From contig CP154955.1 in the NCBI GenBank assembly GCA_039621445.1, positions 21,255,823 to 21,319,822 on the forward strand: a stretch of 64,000 nt of DNA. Reading direction: 5' to 3'. Under the pieces are notes generated by a model, which saw nothing but the letters and a program-made list of their open reading frames with translations, made no database searches and was not told where the DNA came from. Positions 17,686 through 28,324 of this stretch are shown here, piece by piece. The stretch comes from Euglena gracilis. Taxonomy: Eukaryota; Euglenida; Euglenophyceae; Euglenales. A program made the translations under genes and the position numbers. Position 1 is the first letter of the stretch. The number at the start of each line of letters is the position of its first letter.

Positions 17686-18273
17686 GTGGACGACATGCGG
17701 CGAACCGCGGCCGTCCCCACCCAGCTCCCACCTTCAAAAATTTACCAGCTTATAACCCCACCCAGTGACGGCCACGGGCTGTGGGCCACAGTGGCCAGAA
17801 AGACCAGAAGGAAAAAAAGAACTCACAGCCCACTACGCACAGAAACCCCTGGGCATTGGGGCACGATCAAACAAGATGGGACAGAGGAATCATACTCCCT
17901 CGAGGCAAGCCGACCGGGGAGGAAGGAAAACCGAGGGCGAAGCACACAGACCTTGCGAACATGGCCTCACAAGGGCAAAGTGCGGAGCCCGAGGTGTCGG
18001 CACATCAATGGAGGCCCCAAGGTGGACATCCACCAAGACCCCCAACACTTCAAAGCCCCAGTACGTGCAGATGGAATGTGGGCCAAGGGGGACAACATCG
18101 ACCAGGCCTTGGAGGCCGTTTCTGCAAGCACATGCCCACTGGACGGGACAAAAAAGCACTGCCTGAAACCCCTAAAAGTGTCTCCCATTATCAACTCCTC
18201 AAAGGGAAAGCCACCTCCGGCTCCACAGTTTGCCATTCGAGTCCGTGCCTTGCTCGCCGGCCGTGTTGTGTGA
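17686..18273 (+). pseudogene. DIRS-C Gag-like ORF
   Basis: The frame begins MDDMRRTAAVPTQLPP and contains DGHGLWATVARKTRRKK. This is the same W-T-V-x-R motif as GHGPWTTVVRK in DIRS-B and GHGPWTTVVRR in DIRS-A, so it marks the conserved N-terminal protein of this subfamily. The ORF is interrupted at about 17,890-18,004 by fused terminal sequences. The function is presumed structural/RNA binding; no zinc finger is seen. Confidence 0.5.
17890..18004 (-). mobile_element. DIRS mini-element (fused termini) inside DIRS-C Gag
   Basis: CATACTCCCTCGAGGCAAGC... through AGCACACAGACCTTGCG, then CCTCACAAGGGCAAAGTGCG and GAGCCCGAGGTGTC: right-end half followed by left-end half, as at 16,612-16,722. Confidence 0.45.
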
Positions 18274-18499
18274 TTGTTCGCTGGGGGGCACCCTGAAGGC
18301 CCCCTATATGGTATGTCAGCAGACAAACCGAGTGACAAGATGGAGGACCAGAGAGTCTGTGAGAGAGAGAGAGGGTGAGTGCACGCACCCCCCCATCGAT
18401 TACATTCTGGAAAAGATCAAACCCCAGAGGAAATGAGGGTTGTGAAATGTCCCACAACCCCAACAAATCTACCAGAAAATCAATTGAGCAGGGGTATAT

Positions 18500-19143
18500 A
18501 CTTTGTGGAGGAAAAGTGGGGGGACACCCCCTTGCACCAGAGACTGCAAAAAAGGCTAAAACGGTGACTGAAAAATGCCCCCCCCCCAGCAAGCCTGCAA
18601 ATTCATAAAAGATTGCATTCACCCCCCCTTGGGTCAAACCCCGAAGTTATCCACACATCCAAAAACCAGAGCCAACCTGGACCTGAAACAGGTGCCAAAA
18701 TGTTTTATGTCAGTCATGAGGGCATTCGAAAAAGGTTGGAGGAAAAAGGAATCCAAGTTTTCATTTACCTCGACGACATTTTATTGGTTGCCCGTACCCA
18801 AAGTACATTGCAAAAACACTTGGACAGGGTTTTCAGAGACCTAATCGATTCGGGGTTCAAAATACATGTTAAAAAGTCAACCCTGGAGCCCACACAGGTT
18901 GTAAGCCATTTGGGCTTCCAATTAAATTTCCAAGACGGAAAGTTGCAAATTTTCCCCCAAAAGGTTAAAACAATAAAAAAGAGGGCTTGTAAAATCAGTG
19001 AAAAATATTTCATGCCGAAAAGGCAGTTGGCAACAACTTTGTGCCAAATCAGGTGCAACATAAGGGCCCTGCCCTTTTTAAGAGCTTTCACAGATTCCCT
19101 AACAACATTTTCGGTCAAAAAGTCTGCAGCCCCATGGGACTAA
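18500..19143 (+). pseudogene. DIRS-C reverse transcriptase remnant
   Basis: EEKWGDTPLHQRLQKRLK at about 18,508 is the conserved segment just before RT. From about 18,690 the frame reads KMFYVSHEGIRKRLEEKG and then FIYLDDILLVA, with YLDD at 18,766-18,777. The thumb continues LEPTQVVSHLGFQLNF, MPKRQLATTLCQIRCN and LPFLRAFTDSL, parallel to DIRS-B. The fingers (D-L-K-D-A-Y region) are deleted between about 18,665 and 18,690. The palm and thumb share one frame to 19,143. Confidence 0.75.
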
Positions 19144-19986
19144 AAGCATTCCATTTCACAGGACATAAAAGTCCATTTAAGGGAAATAAAAAAACTACTG
19201 GAAACCTTGGGGGGGACCTTTCCACCAAAGTGCAACAAGGGAGTTACACTCCGACAGCAGCACCCATGCCTGGGGGGGGGCTGGACGTTCATACTGGAGA
19301 AATTGTCCGGGAGTTCTGGAGAGAAAGCTCCAATTTACATAACAACGTAAAATAATTACACGCAGCCATCAGCGTAGACTTTTCAGAGTGAAAAGTCTAA
19401 GCAGTCCAGTGGAAACCGTGTCCCTTTCAGTGCACAACCAGGTCATTTATTATATCTTGACAAAGGGGTGGGGGCAGAAGGACCCTTTAAGCAGCCTTCT
19501 ACGGCCATTTTTCAAATGGCGCACTGAAAAAACTTAAATGTACAAGTGAAATGGGTTCCTTCAAAGGAATGCTTAGCAGACCCCATAAGCATCTGGGATT
19601 CACTCAGGAGGGATTACTCACTGGACCCAGCTCTTTCAATGGATAAGGGCAGCAATGATTTCGTAACTTTGGAAACAGATTTATTTTCCTCCCTAGGCAG
19701 CAAACCTTGTATCCAGATGGCCACACTGGAAGGCCAGAGCAGTGGATGCCCTCCAATGCCCACTGGACAACGTGGGGGGACTTTATGCCAACCCCCCGCC
19801 TGGTCAGTAATTCAGAACTTCCTCCTACAATTTAAAATGTTTACCCCGACCAAAGTTTTGGTGGTCACCCCCTTTTGGGATTCAGCCACGTGGACCCCCT
19901 GCCTGAAAATCACTCCCTACAAGGGCATGTTTACCAATTGCAGGGGGGAACCAATACCCCCCCCCCCCAGGTTGCCCCTCCTTTGA
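19144..19986 (+). pseudogene. DIRS-C RNase H and methyltransferase-like remnant
   Basis: RNase H is broken, but MKWVPSKECLADPIS (19,546 onward) matches the RNase H end of DIRS-B (VWVPTKEQLADSLT). The next domain shows LETDLFSSLGSKP, then an NPP-AWSVIQNF motif near 19,790, LVVTPFWDSATW and GMFTNCRGE. These are the same landmarks as in DIRS-A and DIRS-B. An extra residue disrupts NPPW. Confidence 0.65.
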
Positions 19987-20019
19987 ATGGTTTGCTCATG
20001 AAAATATTGGAGGGGCAAC

Positions 20020-20872
20020 TAATTTAAAATAAAACTATTGAATATTTCCTGGGGATAAAACCCAGCGTACGACGTTATCAAAAGCGCTTTTGGGCTTCTT
20101 TGGATTATTTTGGAGAAAATGGGGGTGCCACCCCTGAAGCCACCACAGACAAACTGGCTGATGCCTTGATCCAATTATTCAGTTTTCAAAAGCCCACGCC
20201 AGAAATACATACAGTGCTATGCTTTTTATCCCTGGGTTTGGTGGACTGAGGTTCCACACTATGTCAGCACCTTACAAAAGACTTTGGAAGCAAAACTTGG
20301 AGGAATAGGGTGCCTTCTGGGACCCCCTCCCAATCCTCCTGGGCTGTCTCAAGCACAGTTCCCCACTGATATTTGTACATTGCATACACAGCTCATTTTT
20401 TTCACGAATCCTCTGTGTATATCGATCTTCTCATTTGGAAAGAATCAAGCGTACATCCGGTGTGTTTGGCAAACAGGGGCGCCCTACATCACAATTAGGC
20501 GTAAAGGCCAAAATTTACAAAAATAAGTCCTTTTCATTTGATGATGTCCTGTGGCTGCCACACGTTCATTCGTCAGGCATATGTGTCCCCTCCTCATTTA
20601 ATTAAAACCCCTTATAAACCCATAAGTACTAACACAATTGCTTCAATAGCCAAATATTATTTGGCCAAAAAAGGGGTACACCCCAGGTGTGGGGGGCCCA
20701 CTCCAACAGAGGGGCAGGAGTTGGTTTATTCAAACAATTGGGCCATTCCACCCAAGAAGTTTGTGAAATTGACAAATGGAGGGCGGTGGAGGCTTTTACA
20801 TCCCATTATCAACGACTTGGTGCCCAACGTGCCTTAGAAAATGCCCAGGCCCCGAAATTTCAGTGCACAACC
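20020..20872 (+). pseudogene. DIRS-C tyrosine recombinase remnant
   Basis: Most of the catalytic domain is scrambled, but the end is clear: AHSNRGAGV (H-x-x-R box, His at about 20,699), a conserved W about 25 residues later, and TSHYQRLGAQ with the catalytic Tyr at about 20,807. The order and spacing match DIRS-B. Upstream frames contain stops. Confidence 0.7.
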
Positions 20873-20985
20873 AGGCCTCACAAGTGTAAAGTGCGGATCC
20901 CGAGGTGTCTCGTACTCCCTCGCGGCAAAACGACAAGGGACGAAAGGACACCGAGGGTGTAGCACAAAGACCTTGTGAGCCCGAC
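20873..20985 (+). repeat. DIRS-C internal complementary region
   Basis: The left half (CCTCACAAGTGTAAAGTGCG, CCCGAGGTGTCT) and right half (CGTACTCCCTCGCGGCAAAA through AGCACAAAGACCTTGTGAG) are arranged as in DIRS-B at 35,024-35,123. Confidence 0.6.
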
Positions 20986-21084
20986 CCCACCCGTAAAATA
21001 AAATTTGTCTTCAAGAGTCCTCCATCAGAAATGGGGGCCAGGAGGGGCAGATGCGGGGGGACCCCCCGAGGAGCAAGAAGTCAA

Positions 21085-21168
21085 GTTGGAGCAGCATCGT
21101 CAGCCAATTCAGGCGAGGGAGCACTAAGCGGGGAATCCTAACCTAGTGCAACGAACAATCACACGGAC
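21085..21168 (-). repeat. DIRS-C right inverted terminal repeat, truncated
   Basis: GCACTAAGCGGGGAATCCTAA, CGAACAATCACAC and CCGGCGAGCAAGGC match the DIRS-A left repeat (30,760-30,818 plus 35,505-35,520). The outermost part is missing. Confidence 0.55.
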
Positions 21169-22272
21169 ACCGCCGGCGAGCAAGGCGTTGCACTGTACGT
21201 CCCCTGACTCTGTTACCAATGCCTGTCCGCCTACTTACACACTCCCTTGGGAACAGAGCCAGGAGAGTAATAAAAAGTAGAATTATTTCACTTAACATTT
21301 ATTTTTTTATTTGCCTTTGGGCCTTTGCAGAGCACAAGGCAAACCTGGTGAGGTTTTGGAACTTCAGTTCCACAGGTGTTCTCCTTTTGGATATTTGAGC
21401 TTTGAAATGCGTTTGATTAGGAAAATGAACTCATGAATAAAATAATACCACCTGTGAAAGGAGGGGCAGATCCGAGATAGGACAGGCTATTCCCAATTAT
21501 GTAATTTGTGTTGCAAAATTTGGAATGGTTGTTGCACATTCTGCAGACTGCTTTTATTCACAGTGCTATGTTCATGCTGCCTGGTACACATCCCCCTCCC
21601 AGGGCTATGCCCTTTTTCCTTACTGGACCAGGCCAGCAAGGACACAAGCAAGGCCCTGAGATAGAGGAACATACACCAGGAAAGCATATCTTGGGTCTGC
21701 TTCTCCATCACAAGGGTGAAAAGAAAAGGTAAGGAAGAGACGGGAACCAAAAAACCCAAAAATGCACAAAAGAGGTTATCCGCTTACTCGCTGCCAGAAA
21801 ATCCCATTCACCCAGTTTGGAGTGTGCCTGTGGCACGCAGGGAGGTCTCATTCCGAAACCAGAAAGGATTGCAGAGGTAGGGTGTGGAAGGAGGGTAATC
21901 TGGCCAGTCATACCAGGGAGGAAAGCCTTTTTACAAAAGGAACTGCCGGCGCCAGTTGTTTTGCCCAGGGGGGAAGAGGAGAGGAGTGGGGGCTGGTCAA
22001 AAGATTGTAGGCAGAATGTTTGCTGTCTGGCAGTCTTATGGGGCCTTAAGGCCGAAAAGTAACAATTTGGACATATTATTACGGTGTGCGCGCTGTACGC
22101 TGTGCATTATTCTTACTGGCGGCGTACAACGCGTGGTAATCTTGGAAGTGTAATCTTGGCAGTGCGTACACGTTGAGGTCGATTGCAATCCTCAGAGGTA
22201 TATACCTTGGTCTCCTATAGCCCAGAAGACGGAATATGTGTGGCGAGTATGCTTATGATTGGTATGGTTAAC

Positions 22273-22314
22273 GGTGCTCCCCCATCAGTCCATTCGGCCT
22301 GATGGGGGAGCACC
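22273..22314. repeat. Perfect 16-bp stem-loop
   Basis: GGTGCTCCCCCATCAG, a 10-base loop, then CTGATGGGGGAGCACC. No mismatch in the stem. Confidence 0.9.
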
Positions 22315-22734
22315 ATTAGGCCGGAGGTGGGGGGGGCGGGGGGTACGCACCAACAAAAAAAATACATGTGGTTGCTTGCTTGGACCACACAACAAATTTT
22401 TGCATGGCATAATTTTGTATATAAGCCAAACGTTGGTTGTGCGCTGTTCGCACAAGGCTTTTTGCATGGTTATTTTCGCAAGAGACACAAACTGAGCACA
22501 GAGTATTGCACCGTTGGTTCTCGGTGGGATGGGTCTGTCACATCGGAGGTTGCCTGAGCGGAGGTATTGCAGCTATTTCCGCATGTTCCCGTTGTGAATG
22601 AGCACCTGGACTTGGGGGTCAACGTTTTTACGACCTGTAAATTTTGCGGGGGGCCATTGTGTACAGCTCAAGGTGCGCCGATCGATCCCCGCGGTATGAC
22701 CTGTGCCCGTACGGGGTCGACCAGGACCCACACG

Positions 22735-22806
22735 GCGGGACCTGGGTCTCGAACCCACGACCTTCGGCGTGTGAGGCCAACACCTTAACCAATGATCTAT
22801 CCGGAT
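22735..22806 (-). tRNA. tRNA-Val(CAC)-like pseudogene or SINE head
   Basis: On the minus strand the anticodon arm TTGGC-CTCACAC-GCCGA has a 7-base loop with anticodon CAC. It is followed by GGTTCGAGACC, an exact match to the RNA polymerase III B box. The D-arm region (AGATCATTGGTTAAGG) is recognisable, but the A box is imperfect, the acceptor stem does not pair and the T stem has a G-G mismatch. It is therefore unlikely to be a working tRNA; a tRNA-derived SINE extending toward about 22,560 is the main alternative. Confidence 0.6.
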
Positions 22807-23526
22807 CAGACTAGCCTTGGTGTTACGCACCTACCACTGCAGTGTGCCGTAGGCTCTCCCGTCCGCCGCGCACAGCCATTCCTGGAATGGTTTGGGATGG
22901 GTTGTGTCTGCTACATTGGAGATGCAGTTTTTCCCCCTCTTTTTGTTGTGTCCAACGTTTTTACTCATAATTACCTTTGTTCCCACAAAACTTCCACCAC
23001 AGGGAAACAGAAATCTGAGGAGGTCCAGGTTGGTTAGGCTGTTTTTGAAAACCTTGCACATGGGAAAAACCATTGGAACTATGTGTGCTATATTGATCCC
23101 ATTGGGACAGAAACTCAGCTGGCCTGCACCGCAATTAACGGATGGGGTGCCACTATATATGTGGCAAATAAAAAAAATTGGGCATTGCAAGAAGTGCAAA
23201 ACGTACACTTCCAAAAAGTGTTTGACTCACGCCGATTGACTCCTAGTCCTTATGTGGCTTTGGGACTTATATTGCTATGATATAGTCCCAGCAAAACACC
23301 AAAACACCAATCAGGTGATTAGAAAACCCCTCATAGGTTTCAGAGATGGAGAAATAGAGCAAAATAATTATTTGAAGCCTTAGGACTGTTCATTCCACCG
23401 AAAACAGTGATGCGCAAACCAAAATGTATGTTGACAGGTATGCTGCGGTAACTACCCACCAGAGGAAAATAATCCTCATGTATTCTAAGCCTCGCTGAAA
23501 ATTTTCATAATCTCCAAGAGAAGCAT

Positions 23527-24161
23527 ATGGAAAATTTTTCTGGGGGAATGACAGCCCTGAGTGAGCTGGAGACCAGCCGGCCGAGCGAAGGCCTCGGGAC
23601 AGTGGCCCAACTAGCCCAGAGGGTCCAACAGCTCGAGGCCATCACCAGACAGGGTCAGAAGCCAGCTGAAGGGCAGGGGTTTAACGAGGCGATGGCTGGG
23701 CCAGTAAAAATCATTGAAGAGCTCCTCGTCACCTCCGTCAGAACAACGGAGGACGTGATGAGGAGCCAGGAGCAGGCCAGCGGGCGGCAGCAGTCCCAGG
23801 CCGAGGCCCTGGACAAAAATTAAACCAGCTGACGTGTGAACTGGGGGGGATGCGAGAAAAAAATGCAGGGATCGCAAAGGCCCTGCAAAATTTTCGAACA
23901 GAAATGGACGGCCAGGCCTCAGTCATCGCTGAACAACAAGGGGTCGTAAGGGAGGAGATAAGGGAGCTAAGGACCAGGGCTGAGGGGCAGGGCCACAGCC
24001 TGCAGGAGCTGTGGGCCGAGGTCACCACCCATGGGCAAGTTATCCAGGCCCACAACGCCCTGCTCATGGAAGTGGAAACAGCAGAAAGGGGGACACCCAA
24101 AGAAATTGCCGAAATAAAAAAATCCGCTTTCCATTTTGGAAAACAAAATCAAAAAATTTGA
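23527..24161 (+). pseudogene. Gag remnant, N-terminal coiled-coil region
   Basis: Two adjacent frames (23,527-23,823 and 23,850-24,161) are separated by a stop and shift. They read LAQRVQQLEAITRQGQK, then REEIRELRTRAEGQGHSLQE and heptad-like helices. Composition and position ahead of a Gag core and zinc knuckles suggest one broken Gag. No LTR could be located. Confidence 0.45.
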
Positions 24162-24786
24162 AAAATTTTGCCCCCCATCCAGGAGCTACCAGTGCCACCG
24201 GGCCACCGAGCGGGGCCGCAGAGCGAAGACTCCAAAGGTCGAAGCCAGAGGCCCCCTGGCACTCACGTGCTCCCAGACACATCCAAGGCCGGGGGCCCAG
24301 AGTGTGAATGGCTCGGGTGCCGCGGGGGGGGGGGAATATGCCTCCTGTCCCCCAGCAACAGGTGCCAGACCATCCCAGCCTGCTGGGAGGCAAGGGGCCT
24401 GTGGCCCCCCAGGGGCTCCCTGCTGGCCCCAGCAGCGAGGCGGCGGAGACAGTGACCCCAGTACCCGGGGAAATGGTATCCCCGGGCCCAGCTTCTGTGA
24501 CTGCAGTGTTTCCCGGTGGGTTTTTCGGGTTCTTGCCCCAGAGGGGCAGGGCCCTGTCTGCCGTAATGCCTGTGGTTTTTTCCGGTGCTCCCCCAGTGGC
24601 TTGTGATGCCGCTGTGGGGGCCGAATTCCCTGTGTTTCGCCAGTAACTGTTTTGCAAGCTCCAGTTCAGCCGGTTTTCCTGGGTTCGGTGGGTTCAGTGG
24701 CCAGGTCTCCCAGCGCTGTTCCTTTTTTTTGCCTCGGTAGGGGGGGATGCAGCACCCCCAGCCAGCGGAGGCCCTACGGCACCAAG

Positions 24787-24900
24787 GGGCAGCCAGACCC
24801 AGGGTCCCATGGCTGCGGGGGGGGCAGCCAGCCCCAGGGCCCCATGGCTGCGAGGGGCAGCCAGCCCCATGGCCCCGTGGCTGCGGGGGGCTGGCCAGTC
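24787..24900 (+). repeat. Three-copy about 36-bp minisatellite in Gag linker
   Basis: Units read GGGCAGCCAG(A/C)CCCAGGG and CCATGGCTGCG. The surrounding 24,170-25,190 is GC-rich, low-complexity and open in several frames (Pro/Gly/Gln-rich linker). Confidence 0.7.
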
Positions 24901-25193
24901 CAGGTCCCCTCTGCTGGAGGGATCCCAGCCTCTCAGACACCTGCCACATTCTGGTTCAAGGGGGTGGATTTGGAGGAAGCGGAATGCCAGATTAAGGCTC
25001 AAGGAGTTTTTTTATATTTTTTTTGGCCATGTAGAAACCCCAGGAGCAGCCAAAGTCTCAGCGAAATTCACGAACGACGGGAAAGTCCAGCACCGCGAAA
25101 CCACAGGCAGCAGGCACGGCAGATCTACAGGGCCAGCGCAGGGATCAACCTGGGGTGAAATCAGCCGAGCACCAGTGACCCCCCCCCATCCCC

Positions 25194-25955
25194 GTGGGTT
25201 TCCTGCAGGAGGGGAGTTCCCGGGGGCGATGGATGGACCCTTTCGCCTGTGCCCCTGAGGCTGGGGGTGCATCGTGCAGCGCTGCCCCTCTGGCCTTCGG
25301 GTCCCAGGACACAGGAGCCTGGGTCCGGGGGGTCCAGGCAGCTCCGGTCCACGTGGCGCCAGCAGCTCCCAGCCCAGCAGCCAGCATTTTTTTGGGGCAG
25401 CTGGCGACACTCGTCACCAAAGGCCTTGTAAAACCAGACCTGAAAGGTTATTTTTCTGATTTTTCAGTAAAATTTCAGCTCTACATGCAGCAGATTTCCA
25501 TAGGACAGCCAGTGGGGGAGGAAATAAAAATGCTTGTTCTGACCGGATGCCTGGACCACAGCAGCCGGCTGGAATTCCAGCGGCGACAGGAGATGGGGGA
25601 ACGGGTCCGGTTCCAGGATTCTTCGAACTGGCTGGTCCAGAAATACGGCGGTGACATCCAGGCCTCACTGCATGAACAGCTCAGGGCTCTGAGACCGGTC
25701 AACACGGGCAAGTTAACCATCCCAGCGTGGCGTGAATATGAAAGCCAGTTTAAATTCATTTTCTGTACGATGGAAAACCACTCTAAAGAGGAAGCACAGG
25801 CCCTGGTTTTACAGCAGCTCCCAGATTCCATGCGAAGGGCCATAATCAGGGAACAGACACGAAAAAAATCAGAATGCGCCCACAGTGCGGTTGTGGCACA
25901 TCCCAGGGTTGACAATGGAAAAGGCAGCGCAACTCGCCCAGGCGGCTGTGCGTGA
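25194..25955 (+). pseudogene. Gag capsid-like region of an orphan retroelement
   Basis: From about 25,380 the frame reads LGQLATLVTKGLVKPDLKGY, EEIKMLVLTGCLDHSSRLEF, IPAWREYESQFKFIF and LVLQQLPDSMRRAIIREQ, the helical pattern and spacing of a retrotransposon capsid. The frame fails near 25,900, and the next segment continues shifted (25,885-26,346). With the downstream zinc knuckles this is a Gag gene. No protease, RT or integrase follows, so the element is truncated or non-autonomous. Confidence 0.6.
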
Positions 25956-26560
25956 GGGAGAGCCAGTGACATTCAGGGCACACCGGGACTCCTTCCTCAT
26001 CAAGCTCTACAGCCAGCGGGCGCTGGAGAGGCTGATGATGAGGAACGGGGCCACGCTGCAGGGCGGCAATACAGTGAAAATCACCCCCCACGAAGCAAGG
26101 TGGGATTGGGAGAGGTTTTTTGGCACGCTGAAAACGAGCTGCGGTTCCAGGAACGGTCTGACAGCTACGGCCGTTCCTGGGGCGGACGGGTCCCCAGTCC
26201 ACCAGAAAGACCACTCGGCTGGGGGGCCTCGACAATTTTTCAGTCTCCGAAGTAAAATCCCAGGAAGCCAGGCAAGCTCAGTCCCAGAAAACGGTTTCAC
26301 AGCCAGCGGAAGGGGGAGCGAAAGCAGCAGACTCCAAAGGCCCTGAGGGGCCACAGGACAGGCAGTCTCGGCACAGGGGCGGGTCACCTGGAACGGGATG
26401 GTAGGGACGCAGGTCATCAATCCCAGGGCAAAAGGGGAAGGGGTTCGGCAAGGGAGCTGGAAAGGGGGGTCCAGATTTTCGCCCAGCCAGGTCCCCAACC
26501 ACTCACCCAGCCACCAACAGGGAACAAACTCCCCCGAGGAGCCCCCGGAGTGGCCCCTCG

Positions 26561-27010
26561 GTGGACCAGCCCTGCAGCCAGTGCGGGGCCACAGATCACT
26601 GGCCTCGGGAATGCCCAGGAAAGAAGTGTTATGAGTGCGGGAAAACGGGCCATCTGACACGACATTGCTGTGGAGAAAAGGAAAGGGGCAGGGGGCTTCC
26701 ACGCCACCACGGCGGGGCAGTGCCTGAAAAAGCGGGGGCCCTTCTTGACGGGGGCCAGGGGTGCCACCAGCACGGCCCTCGGAAGGGGGGTGAGGAAAGG
26801 GTTCACGGAGAGGGTTGGGTTTTGGTCAAGGGAAGGTCCAAAGGCAGATCCGGACCTGGACCTGCACGGTCCCCCCACCCCCCCCTGACTGAGACACGAA
26901 AAGGGGCTTGGGTGGGGGGGCAGCAGGCCCTGTCATTCGACTCTGGTAACCCCTGGTATGCGCTTTTAACCAGTGAGGGCAGTCCAGGGGGGAGGGGGCT
27001 CGGGTCATAA
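26561..27010 (+). pseudogene. Gag nucleocapsid with two CCHC zinc knuckles
   Basis: CSQCGATDHWPREC and CYECGKTGHLTRHC (about 26,573-26,670) are two C-x2-C-x4-H-x4-C knuckles separated by four residues. They would bind element RNA during packaging. The downstream frame contains LLDGG, possibly a degraded protease D-(S/T)-G, but this is not convincing. It is out of frame with the capsid-like region. Confidence 0.75.
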
Positions 27011-27420
27011 TTCAGGCACGGGACAAAGGGGGAAGGGACACAAGGCGGCTGGCCCTCCGCAACAGGCCGCCCAAGTCTTCGGGTTCCAGCACACCCAGTC
27101 TACCGCAGATCATAACACCAGCAAGGGAGGGAAAAAACACAAAAAATTTGAAACTCCAAGCGCTCTCACAGGCATCAATCAGGGAGGAAGCGAGGGAGGG
27201 ACCCACCCACCGGGGGTATAGGGGGGGAGGAGGGGGGGTCCGGGGCTGGGCTGGGCTGGGCTGGGTTGACGGACAGCAAAATTGTCCAACATTTTTTGCC
27301 ATTTCGACATTTTGATGGATGGAGCTAGATCAAGGCTTGGGGGCTGCGATGAAGGAAGTTGTAATGAGGGGGGGAAATGCAGGGATAGGTGTGCTGGGCA
27401 GCCCAGTTGGCTGGCGGCCT
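27011..27420. other. Intergenic with GGGCT repeats
   Basis: No gene. About five copies of GGGCT lie at 27,240-27,268. The DIRS-A right end begins at 27,421. Confidence 0.4.
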
Positions 27421-27483
27421 GCTCGTACTCCCTCGAGGCAAGCCGAGAAGGGAGGAAGGGACACCGAGGGCGAAGCACAAAGG
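27421..27483 (-). repeat. DIRS-A right terminal repeat
   Basis: On the plus strand CTCGTACTCCCTCGAGG through ACCGAGGGCGAAGCACAAAG, the right-terminus sequence also seen in DIRS-C and at 35,716-35,792. Confidence 0.65.
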
Positions 27484-27519
27484 CTGGGGGGTGGCATTCC
27501 CCCCCCCCCCCTGCAATTG

Positions 27520-28300
27520 GTGAACATACCCATGTAGGGGGTGATTTTCAGGCACGGGGTCCCTGGAACTTAAATTTTTATTTACTGGGGCCACCATGTG
27601 GCTGAATCCCAGCAGTGGGTGACCATCAAAACTTTGGCCTGTAGAAACATTTTTAATCTGGGGAGAAATTTTTGGATTACGGACCAGGGTGGGTTTGAAT
27701 AAAGATCCCCCATTTTGTCCACTGGACATTGTATTGCATCCATTGCTGTGGCTCCACAGTGGGGCCACCTGGCCACAAATTGTGGCAGTTTTTTTTTGTT
27801 GCCTGGTGAGGAAAAAAGATCTGTTTTCAGGTGTATGTAATTTTTGAACTGCTGCCTCAGCCATTGAAAAAGCTTGGGGTCCAGTGAGTAATCCCCCTTG
27901 TCCATTTCCCACCTGCTTTTGGGGTCTGCCAGGCATTATTTTGAGGGAACCCACTTTACTTGCAGGTTTATGTTGTGTTCCATGCACCATTTGAAGAAGG
28001 GTCTCAGCATGGAATTGAAAGGGTCCTTTCTGCCCCACTCACCCTTTGTTAAGTAATAGTAATTTACATAATTGTCCACGGATAGGGACACAGTTTACCC
28101 TGGCAGGCTGAGGCTTTGAACTGTTCTTATTGCTGCACTTAATTCTTTGACATTTATGTGCAAAATGGAGTTTTCACTCCAAAATTCTTGCACAATAGTG
28201 CCTGTTCGAATGTCCAGCCCCCCAGGCATGGATACTGCTGTCTGAGTGCAACTCCCTGGTTGCAATTTGGGGGAAGGGTCTTCCTTCCCAGGTGTCCAGC
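27520..28300 (-). pseudogene. DIRS-A RNase H end and methyltransferase-like domain
   Basis: The minus-strand frame 27,905-27,582 reads MDKGDYSLDPKLFQWLRQQ, LKTDLFSSPGNKKKLPQF and DLYSNPPWSVIQKF, then VTHCWDSATWW. An intact NPPW motif is at about 27,675-27,700. Upstream is the RNase H tail with INLQVKWVPSK followed by a stop. The catalytic RNase H acidic residues are mostly degraded. Function would be RNA removal; the role of the NPPW domain in DIRS elements is unproven. Confidence 0.7.
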
Positions 28301-28324
28301 AGAAGTTTTATTTCTCTTAATTGG

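Larger units (their letters stand above)
17571..21168 (+). mobile_element. DIRS-C: decayed DIRS-type retrotransposon
   Basis: Gag-like, RT, RNase H/methyltransferase-like and recombinase remnants follow in order, then an internal complementary region (20,873-20,985) and a right terminal repeat (about 21,085-21,168). The leader shares GAAGCCG...CGGC(G/A)AACCG with DIRS-A. The left terminal repeat is missing; the dispersed repeat at 17,181-17,512 lies where it should be. All ORFs are broken. Confidence 0.7.
21169..23526. other. Intergenic, no protein gene recognised
   Basis: No convincing exon or domain. It contains a perfect stem-loop (22,273-22,314) and a tRNA-Val-like sequence (22,735-22,806). 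Confidence 0.45.

Noticed and set aside
22735-22806. Functional tRNA-Val gene
   Set aside because: Acceptor stem does not pair, T stem has a G-G mismatch and the A box is poor.
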